Notes: a model not told the origin generated them from the sequence alone. 6,459 nucleotides of DNA from Bacteroidaceae bacterium (GCA_017618515.1 JAFZUB010000164.1:1-6459), one strand, 5' to 3'; positions 1 through 6,432 are shown, counted from the stretch's first letter. Made by a program: numbers and translations.

Positions 1-39
1 ATATATACACGCGTAAAGGGAAAAACAAAGACGGCCCTG

Positions 40-1011
40 TCAAACATTTACTTCAGCAATAGACACAAGCTTGTTGACGATAGCGTAGATAGTGATGCCC
101 GCAGGTGAGTGGATGTCGAGCTTTCTCGCTATGTTACGACGATGGGTGGTCACGGTGTTGACCGACAGACACAGGCGGTCGGCTATCTCTTTGTTGGAGA
201 GACCCTTTGCCACGCAGGTCACTATCTCATTCTCGCGAGCAGAGAGAGAAGTGTGGGGAAGTAGATTTGAAGAATTTAAGGGTTGAAGAATTGATTCGAT
301 TCTTTCGTTTCTCAATCCTTCAATTCTTCCATTTTTCTCCAGTCGATGGACGGCTGGCGCAAAGATATTGTCCTCCACGCAGCAGTGGATGGTGAGATCC
401 TCCTCCGCCTGATAGACAGATATAATTACGGCGTTGAGCCGCTCATTGTTCTCGGTCTGGGGATAGTACTGAATGAATAGTTTCTTAAGTTCGCGCAACT
501 TACTGTTTATGTCCTCGTTATGGCGTGAGAGAAGGTGTCCCCTGTCGGCAGGCATAGGCTCCCCTTCCACCAGGTGACGCACGTATGTAAACACGGTCGT
601 CTCCTCATACTCCATGTGCTTGCGCACCTCCTCCACATACTCGTCGAAAAACTTGAGCACCAGGAATGCTATCTCATTCTTGACGGAGCAGTCGATGGCG
701 TTGAGCAGATGCCAGCGTATGTGAGGGAAGAGATAGTCGAGGAAATAGTGGTGGGTGCGCTGCAGATAGTCGAGCACCGACGACACATCCACGTCCTCCA
801 CATCCTGAGGATGGTTTACCGCGCCGTCCTTGACATAATTGATGATGGTCAAAAATGTGGCAGTGTCCACACCACACTGGCGACACACCTCGTCGATGGT
901 TTTCTCGCCAAAGCCGAGCGCAATGCCGAAGCGACTCATCACCTGCAGTAGGCGATAGTCGTTGGCGAGTACGAAACTCAGTTTATCGGTTTTCTTGTAA
1001 TGGCCGTACAT
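40..1011 (-). CDS. Hemerythrin/RIC-like sensor fused to a LuxR-type DNA-binding domain (transcriptional regulator)
   Basis: Predicted cytoplasmic regulator of 323 residues with no signal peptide or membrane segment. Residues 11-60 resemble the ScdA/YtfE N-terminal domain (FGIALGFGEKTIDEV), but the usual Cys-Cys pair is replaced by GFG; a CxxC (C43, C46) lies just after. Residues 80-225 look like a hemerythrin-type four-helix bundle with two HxxxE motifs (H132-E136 and H209-E213) plus H87/H88, H101 and H164, closely spaced as in the RIC/YtfE di-iron site. Residues 256-316 are a LuxR/GerE helix-turn-helix (LSARENEIV, GLSNKEIADRL, SVNTVTTHRRNI). The linker (about 228-251) is encoded by a repeat-like tract. 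It is divergent from feoAB across 159 bases, so regulation of feo or of itself is plausible but inferred. The ATG at 1011 begins directly before the ScdA-like region. Domain calls are firm; ligand and targets are unknown. Confidence 0.9.
   Translation of the reverse strand: MYGHYKKTDKLSFVLANDYRLLQVMSRFGIALGFGEKTIDEVCRQCGVDTATFLTIINYVKDGAVNHPQDVEDVDVSSVLDYLQRTHHYFLDYLFPHIRWHLLNAIDCSVKNEIAFLVLKFFDEYVEEVRKHMEYEETTVFTYVRHLVEGEPMPADRGHLLSRHNEDINSKLRELKKLFIQYYPQTENNERLNAVIISVYQAEEDLTIHCCVEDNIFAPAVHRLEKNGRIEGLRNERIESILQPLNSSNLLPHTSLSARENEIVTCVAKGLSNKEIADRLCLSVNTVTTHRRNIARKLDIHSPAGITIYAIVNKLVSIAEVNV
266..329. repeat. AT-rich direct and inverted repeats inside the regulator's linker
   Basis: TTGAAGAATT occurs at 267-276 and again at 283-292. 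GAAGAATTGA at 285-294 is matched in perfect inverted orientation by TCAATTCTTC at 320-329, and a near copy, TCAATCCTTC, lies at 312-321. The tract is AT-rich compared with the flanking coding sequence. It encodes only the linker between the hemerythrin and LuxR domains, roughly residues 229-249. It may be an inserted small repeat that kept the frame, or simply a low-complexity linker; the sequence alone cannot decide. Confidence 0.6.
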
Positions 1012-1034
1012 GGTGTCTTTGTAGTCATTTGCTC

Positions 1035-1058
1035 CGCGAAGTTATAGTTTTTTTCGCG
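1035..1058 (-). promoter_or_regulatory. Small inverted repeat in the regulator's leader
   Basis: CGCGAA at 1035-1040 and TTCGCG at 1053-1058 are perfect 6-base inverted arms with a 12-base AT-rich spacer. If the regulator starts transcription near 1072, this lies in its untranslated leader and could form a small hairpin; as DNA it could be a protein site. Six-base arms can arise by chance, so the call is weak. Confidence 0.25.
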
Positions 1059-1076
1059 ATAAAAGGGTCTATTTAA

Positions 1077-1086
1077 TGCAAATTTA
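1077..1086 (-). promoter_or_regulatory. Candidate -7 box for the hemerythrin-LuxR regulator
   Basis: On the minus strand the bases read TAAATTTGCA, a match to the Bacteroidetes -7 consensus TAnnTTTG and nearly identical to the -7 boxes of feoAB and the porin. No clean TTG -33 element sits at the usual 19-21 base spacing; the nearest candidate is TTA at 1111-1109 with a 22-base gap. It would give a leader of about 60 bases before the ATG at 1011. Confidence 0.35.
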
Positions 1087-1099
1087 CTCTGTGCCGACT

Positions 1100-1129
1100 G
1101 CGAAATACTAACTATTGGGTATTGCTCGC
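1100..1129. promoter_or_regulatory. Imperfect inverted repeat between divergent promoters, candidate operator
   Basis: GCGA-AATAC at 1100-1108 faces GTATT-GC-TCGC at 1119-1129. The arms pair as 5 + 4 bases with a two-base bulge and a 10-base centre. The right arm overlaps the feoAB -33 element, and the left arm lies upstream of the regulator's candidate -7 box, so a bound protein could affect both directions. No match to a named operator was recognised, and a classic Fur box was not seen here. Confidence 0.35.
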
Positions 1130-1154
1130 GTAAAGAAAATAGTGTAATTTTGCA
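1119..1154 (+). promoter_or_regulatory. feoAB promoter (Bacteroidetes-type)
   Basis: A -33 TTG at 1122-1124 is followed after 20 bases by TAATTTTG at 1145-1152, matching the Bacteroidetes primary sigma consensus (TTTG/TTG and TAnnTTTG, 19-21 bases apart). The start of transcription would be near 1158-1160, leaving a leader of about 12 bases before the ATG at 1171. GTATTGC (1119-1125) and TGTAATTTTGCA (1143-1154) recur with identical spacing upstream of the porin gene. Confidence 0.75.
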
Positions 1155-1170
1155 CTGAAATTCATAGGGC

Positions 1171-3480
1171 ATGAGACTCGCAGACCTAAAAACAGGCGAA
1201 ATGGGCGTCATCGTGAAGGTGATGGGCCACGGAGGTTTCCGCAAGCGCATTGTGGAGATGGGATTCATCAAGGGCAAGACCGTAGAGGTGTTGCTCAATG
1301 CTCCGTTGCACGACCCGGTCAAATACAAGGTCATGGACTACGAGGTCAGCCTGCGCCGTGCCGAGGCAGAGCTGATTGAGGTGGTAAAGCAAGAAGAGAC
1401 CACTCCCAGCCTACAGACCTCAGCCCCGCTCCCGCTTGTAGGTGAAGAACAGAGTTCTGTCTTTGCCCTGGCCGAAGCCATGAGCCATGAACTGCAAGTG
1501 GTGCTGGTAGGCAATCCCAACTGCGGCAAGACAAGCATATTCAATGTAGCTGGTGGAGCACACGAACGTGTGGGCAACTACTCCGGCGTGACTGTTGATG
1601 CCAAGGTCGGACACCTGGAGCAGGAGGGCTACCGCTTCAACATCGTGGATCTGCCGGGCACTTACTCGCTGTCCGCCTATACGCCCGAGGAACTGTATGT
1701 GAGGAAATACATCATCGAGCAACACCCCGACCTCATCATCAATGTGGTCGATGCCAGCAATCTCGAGCGCAATCTCTACCTCACCACCCAACTTATCGAC
1801 ATGGATGTGCCCATGATTATGGCACTCAACATGTACGACGAGCTGCGCCAGAGCGGCAACATCCTTGACATCGAGCAGCTCGGCACACTGCTGGGCGTTC
1901 CCATCGTGCCAACCGTGGGCAGGACCGGCGAGGGAGTCAGCGAACTCTTCCACCAGATTATAGAGATTGTCGAGGGACGCCAGAAAACCGCACGCCATAT
2001 CCACGTGAATCACGGCCCACTGCTGGAGCAGAAGATATTGAGAGTGGAGAACCTCATCCGCATCAACCCAGAGCCTCACCAAAACTACTCCGCCCGATTC
2101 CTCGCCATCAAGATGCTGGAAAACGACCACCAGGTGGAGAGCATCATACGCCAGCTGGACAATGCCGACGATATCATCAAGGAAAGAAACCAATGCCAGC
2201 GCGAAATCAAAGACGAGATACACGAAGACAGCGAGTCTGCCATCACCGACGCAAAGTACGGCTTCGTGCAGGGCGCCATGAAGGAGACATTCAAAAAGGT
2301 GCACCACTTCAAGCGACAGATGACCGAACATATCGACGCCGTGGTCACCCATCGCATCTGGGGCTACCCCATCTTCCTCGTGCTGATGTATCTTATGTTC
2401 TTCTGCACCTTCAATATCGGGCAGTACCCGATGGACTGGATCGACACCGCAGTGCAGTGGCTGGGCGACGCCGTAGGCCGATGGATGAGCCCCGGGCCGC
2501 TGAAAGACCTCATCGTGGATGGCATCATCAGCGGCGTGGGCGGAGTCATCGTGTTCCTGCCCAACATCATGATACTCTACGCCTTCATCTCGTGGATGGA
2601 AGATAGCGGCTACATGGCGCGAGCAGCCTTCATCATGGACAAGATAATGCACCGCATGGGACTCCATGGCAAATCATTCATCCCGATGATAATGGGCTTC
2701 GGCTGCAATATCCCCGCCATCATGGCCACACGCACCATCGAGGACCGCAAGTCGCGCATGATCACCATGCTCATCGTGCCACTCATGTCATGCTCCGCGC
2801 GCCTGCCCGTATATATAATCATAATAGGAGTGTTCTTCCCCTCCCACGCCGCGCTCGTGCTCTTCGGCCTCTATCTGCTCGGCATCCTCATGAGCATACT
2901 CATGGCCAAGCTATTCAGCCGTTTCGTCGTGAAGGGAGAGAGCAGCCCCTTCGTGATGGAGCTGCCGCCCTACCGCACACCCTCCGTCAAGAGCGTGGTG
3001 CGCCACACCTGGGAGAAAGGCAAGCAATATCTCAAAAAGATGGGCACCACCATCCTCCTCGCCAGCATCGCCGTGTGGGCACTCAGCTATTTCCCCCACC
3101 ACGCCGACCTAACCGACCAGCAGCAGATGGAGCAGAGCTACATCGGACAGATGGGCAAGACCGTTGAGCCCGTCATTGCACCCTGCGGACTGCAGTGGAA
3201 GGAAGGCGTAGCCCTAATCACCGGCATAGGAGCCAAAGAGATAGTCGCCAGCACCATGGCCGTCCTCTACCACGGCGACATACCCCACAGCGGCATGACA
3301 CAACTGCCCGCACTCGCATTCCTCATCTTCGTACTCCTCTACATGCCATGCATACCAGCATGCATCACCATACGCCACGAATCGGGACGATGGCGATGGG
3401 CGCTCTTCACCGCCGCCTACACCACCCTACTCGCATGGCTCATGTCAATGCTCGTGTTCCAAATCGGAAAACTGTTCTAG
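1171..3480 (+). CDS. feoB: FeoAB fusion, ferrous iron transporter
   Basis: Inner-membrane Fe(II) importer of 769 residues joining FeoA and FeoB. Residues 1-73 are the SH3-like FeoA domain (GFRKRIVEMGF), followed by a linker to about 107. The FeoB GTPase domain carries G1 GNPNCGKTS (114-122), G2 Thr141, G3 DLPG (160-163), G4 NMYD (220-223) and a G5-like VGRTGEG (249-255). A helical GDI-like region spans about 285-385. The membrane core starts near 398 and includes GFGCNIPAI (509-517, C512) and MSCSARLPVY (539-548, C541), the conserved Gate-type motifs on the proposed iron path; GAKEIVAST (687-695) and MPC (C727) follow. E. coli FeoA plus FeoB total about 848 residues, so this fusion is compact, but every core motif is intact. 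The start is supported by the promoter 17 bases upstream and by immediate FeoA homology. The gene ends in TAG, whereas its neighbours use TAA or TGA. Confidence 0.97.
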   Translation: MRLADLKTGEMGVIVKVMGHGGFRKRIVEMGFIKGKTVEVLLNAPLHDPVKYKVMDYEVSLRRAEAELIEVVKQEETTPSLQTSAPLPLVGEEQSSVFALAEAMSHELQVVLVGNPNCGKTSIFNVAGGAHERVGNYSGVTVDAKVGHLEQEGYRFNIVDLPGTYSLSAYTPEELYVRKYIIEQHPDLIINVVDASNLERNLYLTTQLIDMDVPMIMALNMYDELRQSGNILDIEQLGTLLGVPIVPTVGRTGEGVSELFHQIIEIVEGRQKTARHIHVNHGPLLEQKILRVENLIRINPEPHQNYSARFLAIKMLENDHQVESIIRQLDNADDIIKERNQCQREIKDEIHEDSESAITDAKYGFVQGAMKETFKKVHHFKRQMTEHIDAVVTHRIWGYPIFLVLMYLMFFCTFNIGQYPMDWIDTAVQWLGDAVGRWMSPGPLKDLIVDGIISGVGGVIVFLPNIMILYAFISWMEDSGYMARAAFIMDKIMHRMGLHGKSFIPMIMGFGCNIPAIMATRTIEDRKSRMITMLIVPLMSCSARLPVYIIIIGVFFPSHAALVLFGLYLLGILMSILMAKLFSRFVVKGESSPFVMELPPYRTPSVKSVVRHTWEKGKQYLKKMGTTILLASIAVWALSYFPHHADLTDQQQMEQSYIGQMGKTVEPVIAPCGLQWKEGVALITGIGAKEIVASTMAVLYHGDIPHSGMTQLPALAFLIFVLLYMPCIPACITIRHESGRWRWALFTAAYTTLLAWLMSMLVFQIGKLF

Positions 3481-3501
3481 CACCCCAAATCTCAAATTTC
3501 A

Positions 3502-3666
3502 ATGTTCAACGTCCAATCAATATTAGTCTTCGTCATCATCGCTGCCACTGCCTTTATCATAATAAGGCACCTATGCAAACAAGCGAAAGGCAAGCGTAGC
3601 AGCTGCAACTGCGGATGCTGCGGCAACTGCCGCGACCACCGCCACTGCGACACTACCCAAAGATAA
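3502..3666 (+). CDS. FeoB-associated Cys-rich membrane protein (small)
   Basis: A 54-residue protein lying 21 bases after feoAB, before the terminator and therefore in the same operon. Residues 6-21 (SILVFVIIAATAFIII) form one hydrophobic membrane segment. The basic stretch RHLCKQAKGKR follows, then a Cys cluster SCNCGCCGNC (34-43) and a short His/Cys tail (H46, H48, C49); seven Cys in all. Size, single N-terminal helix, Cys-rich tail and position after feoB match the FeoB-associated Cys-rich family found in Bacteroidetes and Firmicutes. Positive residues after the helix suggest the tail is cytoplasmic, where it might bind metal or assist FeoB; that role is inferred. The ATG at 3502 is the only Met that retains the helix. 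It is in the same frame as feoAB, separated by one amber codon and seven sense codons. Confidence 0.85.
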   Translation: MFNVQSILVFVIIAATAFIIIRHLCKQAKGKRSSCNCGCCGNCRDHRHCDTTQR

Positions 3667-3705
3667 GTAAGGGACATCTGCAAATAGGTATAGGCACACA
3701 AAAAT

Positions 3706-3749
3706 AGAGTAGTCGGCCAGAGTGAAATACTCAGCTGACTACTCTTTTT
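3706..3749 (+). terminator. Intrinsic terminator closing the feo operon
   Basis: AGAGTAGTCGGC (3706-3717) pairs with GCTGACTACTCT (3734-3745) over 12 positions with one G-U pair. An inner GAGT/ACTC stem (3720-3723 with 3729-3732) closes a GAAAT loop. The 3' arm runs into a T run at 3745-3749. An A run at 3699-3704 precedes the 5' arm, so it may also work on the opposite strand. It ends 12 bases before the next promoter, separating the feo and porin units. Confidence 0.88.
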
Positions 3750-3761
3750 GGCTATTTTTAA

Positions 3762-3797
3762 GTATTGCAGAACTAAGGATATGGCTGTAATTTTGCA
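3762..3797 (+). promoter_or_regulatory. Promoter for the porin-imelysin unit
   Basis: TTG at 3765-3767 is followed after 20 bases by TAATTTTG at 3788-3795, matching the Bacteroidetes -33/-7 consensus. The start of transcription would be near 3801-3803, which favours the ATG at 3824 (leader about 22 bases) over the one at 3809 (leader about 7). GTATTGC and TGTAATTTTGCA are placed exactly as in the feoAB promoter; the intervening 17 bases differ. Confidence 0.75.
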
Positions 3798-3823
3798 TCG
3801 GATTAAAAATGTTAACGCTAATC

Positions 3824-5140
3824 ATGAACAAAAACAAACTAAGAACCATTACGCTCGCCATCGCCCTTATATTGACTACAGGCGCCATGGCTCAACAAAG
3901 TCAAGACAGCCTGCAATACGGCGGTTGGAACAAATTGCGCGTGGGAGGCTACGGCGAAATGGTAGCTGCATTCAAGAATTATGGCACCAATCGTTTCTAC
4001 GGCCACCCCGAAGGCAATCCTAGAGAACACCGCAACACCATTAGCATTCCGCGCTTTGTAGTGGCTGGTGATTATAAATTCAACAACAAATGGATTCTCG
4101 GCGCAGAGATTGAGTTTGAGAGTGGCGGCACAGGCACAGCCTATGAACTGGAGAACAAGGAGAACGATGAGTATGAAACGGAGATAGAAAAGGGCGGCGA
4201 AGTGGCCTTGGAACAATTTCACATCACACGCCTCATCAACCGCGCCTTTAATATCAGAGCGGGACACTTCGTATTGCCCGTCGGGCAAAATAATGCTCAC
4301 CACGAGCCCGTCAATTTCTTTGGCACCGTGCGCCCCGAGGGCGAGACAACCATAATACCTAATACATGGCACGAGACAGGACTTGAATTCTTCGGCACAT
4401 TGGGCAGGAAGCTAGCTACCTTTGACTATCAGCTGCAGATAGCGACAGGACTGAACGCCCAAGGCTTCAACCGCAACAGTTGGGTAGCAGGTGGCAAGCA
4501 AGGTGTGTTTGAGGAAGACAACTTCACAAGTCCCGCTTATGTGGCAAGACTGGATTGGAGAGGCGTGAAAGGACTACGGCTCGGTGCGGCCTTATATTAC
4601 TGTGCCAACACTATCGACAACGCCGAGAAGAAACATAACTTCAGCACTTACGCCGATGTCAAGCGTGCGCCCGTACGCATTTACAATATTGACGGCCAAT
4701 ACAAAAACCATTGGCTAGAAGCTCGCGCCAATGTGCTGTGGGGCAGCCTCGCCAATTCAGAGGCTATCAGCGCAGCCAATAATCATAAGTACAAGAGCCA
4801 ACCCTACTCCAGCGTCGTGCCGATTGCCCACCGCACCATAGCGTGGGGAGGCGAGATGGGTTTTAACATGCGGAGCATCGCCAATGTCAAGCGCATGCCA
4901 GAGATTATCCCTTTTGTACGATATGAATACTACAACCCGCAGCAGAGTGTTAGCGGCATGAACACTGCCGAGGAGCGCCTCAAAACAAGCATGTGGATTG
5001 TGGGAGCCAATTGGAGGGCATTGCCCAACCTCGTAGTGAAGGCCGATTATACCAACCGTCGCATCGGCGGAGGCAAATACAACAACGAGAATGAGTTTGC
5101 TATCGGCATAGCCTGGGCAGGATGGTTCTGGAAAAAATAA
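3824..5140 (+). CDS. Outer-membrane porin, OprO/OprP (phosphate-selective porin)-like
   Basis: Predicted outer-membrane beta-barrel of 438 residues. An upstream in-frame ATG at 3809 would add five residues, but the start at 3824 gives a standard signal peptide: basic MNKNKLR, hydrophobic core, and AMA before a cleavage at about A23/Q24. The mature protein has alternating amphipathic strands beginning at KLRVGGYGEMVAAF (37-50). A segment at 129-190 (EQFHITRL, RAGHFVLPVGQNNAHHEP, NFFG, TWHETGLEFFG) resembles the OprO/OprP porin family. An acidic loop lies at about 108-126. The C-terminus is rich in aromatics (WAGWFWKK), as expected of a barrel-ending strand. No TonB box or plug domain is visible, so transport is probably passive diffusion. 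The substrate cannot be read from sequence; the neighbouring imelysin and feo genes suggest a link to iron nutrition rather than phosphate, an inference. Confidence 0.85.
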   Translation: MNKNKLRTITLAIALILTTGAMAQQSQDSLQYGGWNKLRVGGYGEMVAAFKNYGTNRFYGHPEGNPREHRNTISIPRFVVAGDYKFNNKWILGAEIEFESGGTGTAYELENKENDEYETEIEKGGEVALEQFHITRLINRAFNIRAGHFVLPVGQNNAHHEPVNFFGTVRPEGETTIIPNTWHETGLEFFGTLGRKLATFDYQLQIATGLNAQGFNRNSWVAGGKQGVFEEDNFTSPAYVARLDWRGVKGLRLGAALYYCANTIDNAEKKHNFSTYADVKRAPVRIYNIDGQYKNHWLEARANVLWGSLANSEAISAANNHKYKSQPYSSVVPIAHRTIAWGGEMGFNMRSIANVKRMPEIIPFVRYEYYNPQQSVSGMNTAEERLKTSMWIVGANWRALPNLVVKADYTNRRIGGGKYNNENEFAIGIAWAGWFWKK

Positions 5141-5211
5141 ATAATCCCATTATGCAATCGTAAATAAATCATAAATCATCAAATAGTAAATAAACTTAAT
5201 AACTTTACACA

Positions 5212-6432
5212 ATGAAAAAGACATTCCTCTTAATGAGTCTCGCAGTACTGGGACTCACCCTCAACTCCTGCTCCGATAACGACAACAATGGTAGCAAGGA
5301 TATTACCGAAGACGAAGCTCAGAACCTTGACTACACCTCCGCAAATGCAGCCGCCTGGGGCAACTACGCTGTCAACGTGGCCCGCCTGCTGGCCAATGAC
5401 TCTAAGGACCTCTACAACAAATGGGCCGACGAGTACGCCGAAGGTTTCAAAAACCATGACCGGAGCATCACAGGTTACAGCACCGCCATTGAGTGCGTGG
5501 AAGAGATTATAGAAGGCTCCATTGACATAGCCAGCGAAGTTGGCACGCAGAAGATAGGCGAGCCCGTAGGCTACTGGAACAACGGGCAGCGCACCAAGGC
5601 ACTATACGCCGTTGAGTCGTGGTACTCCTTCCATTCTCGTGAGGACTACATGAACAATATCCTCTCCATAGCCAATGCCTTCCTCGGCGTATGCATAGAC
5701 ATTGACAACAACGTGCCGCTCACCGACTCCCACAAGCAAAAGGCAGCCGCTAACTCAATCTACGCCAAGGGCATGACCAATAGTGAACTGGCAGCTCACA
5801 CTGCCGCTGTTTGGCACAACATAGTCGCTGCCCACAACGCTATCTACAACATTCCCAACCCATTCCGCAATAATATCGGCTCCACTCAGGCCATTGCTGC
5901 CATGGATGCTTGTGCCGCCCTTACCAATAGCCTGGAGAATCTTGAAGCATTGATAGAAGAGCGCAAGATGAGCGAGGCAGACGCGCAGGCTATCGCCGAG
6001 CAATTTGTAGATGTAGTGGTAATGCCCACCTATAAAAGTCTTGTCGAGAAGAACAATGCTCTGCAGGCCGCAGTTAACGCATTCCAGAAGTCGCCCTCCA
6101 ACGCTACCTTTGAAGCAGCATGTAACGCATGGATGGCAGCTCGCAAGCCATGGGAATCTTCGGAGGCTTTCCTTTTCGGTCCTGTTGCTGAGCTGGGCCT
6201 TGACCCCAACATGGACTCCTGGCCACTTGACGCCGTAGGCATCGCCAATTTGCTCAAGTCGCAGAAATGGAATGAGATGGAATGGACTGGCGAGTACGAA
6301 GAGCCTGACGAAGAGACCCCCAGCAACAGCACCACCCATGCCAAGGCTATAGAGGCAGCTCAGGCTCTGCGCGGATACCACACCTTGGAGTATCTACTCT
6401 TTAAGAATGGCAAACCACGTACGGTAAAGTAA
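5212..6432 (+). CDS. Imelysin-family (M75, IrpA-like) surface lipoprotein
   Basis: Predicted lipoprotein of 406 residues. MKKTFLLMSLAVLGLTLNSC is a lipoprotein signal with lipobox LNSC and lipidated C20. The following SDNDNN resembles the acidic export signal that sends Bacteroidetes lipoproteins to the cell surface. The body is mainly helical, as in imelysins, which fold as two helical bundles. Hallmarks are W307-x-x-x-R311-x-x-W314, the ESSEAFLFGPV block (315-325), LDPNMDSWPLD (330-340) and the GxHxxE motif GYHTLE (388-393). Relatives include IrpA and the M75 domain of EfeO, which are iron-regulated or metal-binding; peptidase activity is doubtful for the family. Residues 357-376 form an acidic, Ser/Thr-rich loop just before the GxHxxE helix. 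It follows the porin by 71 AT-rich bases with no terminator and no well-placed promoter, so co-transcription is likely. The stop and C-terminus lie inside the window and the gene appears intact. Confidence 0.92.
   Translation: MKKTFLLMSLAVLGLTLNSCSDNDNNGSKDITEDEAQNLDYTSANAAAWGNYAVNVARLLANDSKDLYNKWADEYAEGFKNHDRSITGYSTAIECVEEIIEGSIDIASEVGTQKIGEPVGYWNNGQRTKALYAVESWYSFHSREDYMNNILSIANAFLGVCIDIDNNVPLTDSHKQKAAANSIYAKGMTNSELAAHTAAVWHNIVAAHNAIYNIPNPFRNNIGSTQAIAAMDACAALTNSLENLEALIEERKMSEADAQAIAEQFVDVVVMPTYKSLVEKNNALQAAVNAFQKSPSNATFEAACNAWMAARKPWESSEAFLFGPVAELGLDPNMDSWPLDAVGIANLLKSQKWNEMEWTGEYEEPDEETPSNSTTHAKAIEAAQALRGYHTLEYLLFKNGKPRTVK

Noticed and set aside
1..39. Possible terminator after the regulator on the minus strand
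   Set aside because: There is a T-rich run on that strand but no stem stronger than three base pairs before it.
535..951. Plus-strand open frame of 138 residues opposite the hemerythrin domain
   Set aside because: Its His-rich sequence is a mirror of the real gene's codons; the minus-strand protein has clear domains.
1012..1170. Fur box in the feo intergenic region
   Set aside because: No convincing match to the classic GATAATGATAATCATTATC-type palindrome was found on either strand.
1420..2667. Long open frame on the minus strand (415 residues) opposite feoAB
   Set aside because: It is fully antisense to the well-supported GTPase and first membrane segments of FeoB, has a His/Val/Asp-rich composition typical of a shadow of C-rich codons, and shows no recognisable domain.
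5141..5211. Possible separate promoter for the imelysin gene (TAACTTTA at 5200-5207)
   Set aside because: It lies so close to the ATG that transcription would start at or after the start codon, and no TTG is placed 20 bases upstream. The gap is AT-rich with a short tandem AAATCAT and no terminator.
5755..6381. Minus-strand open frame of 208 residues opposite the imelysin gene
   Set aside because: It overlaps the conserved imelysin motifs in antisense, and no domain, signal or promoter supports it.
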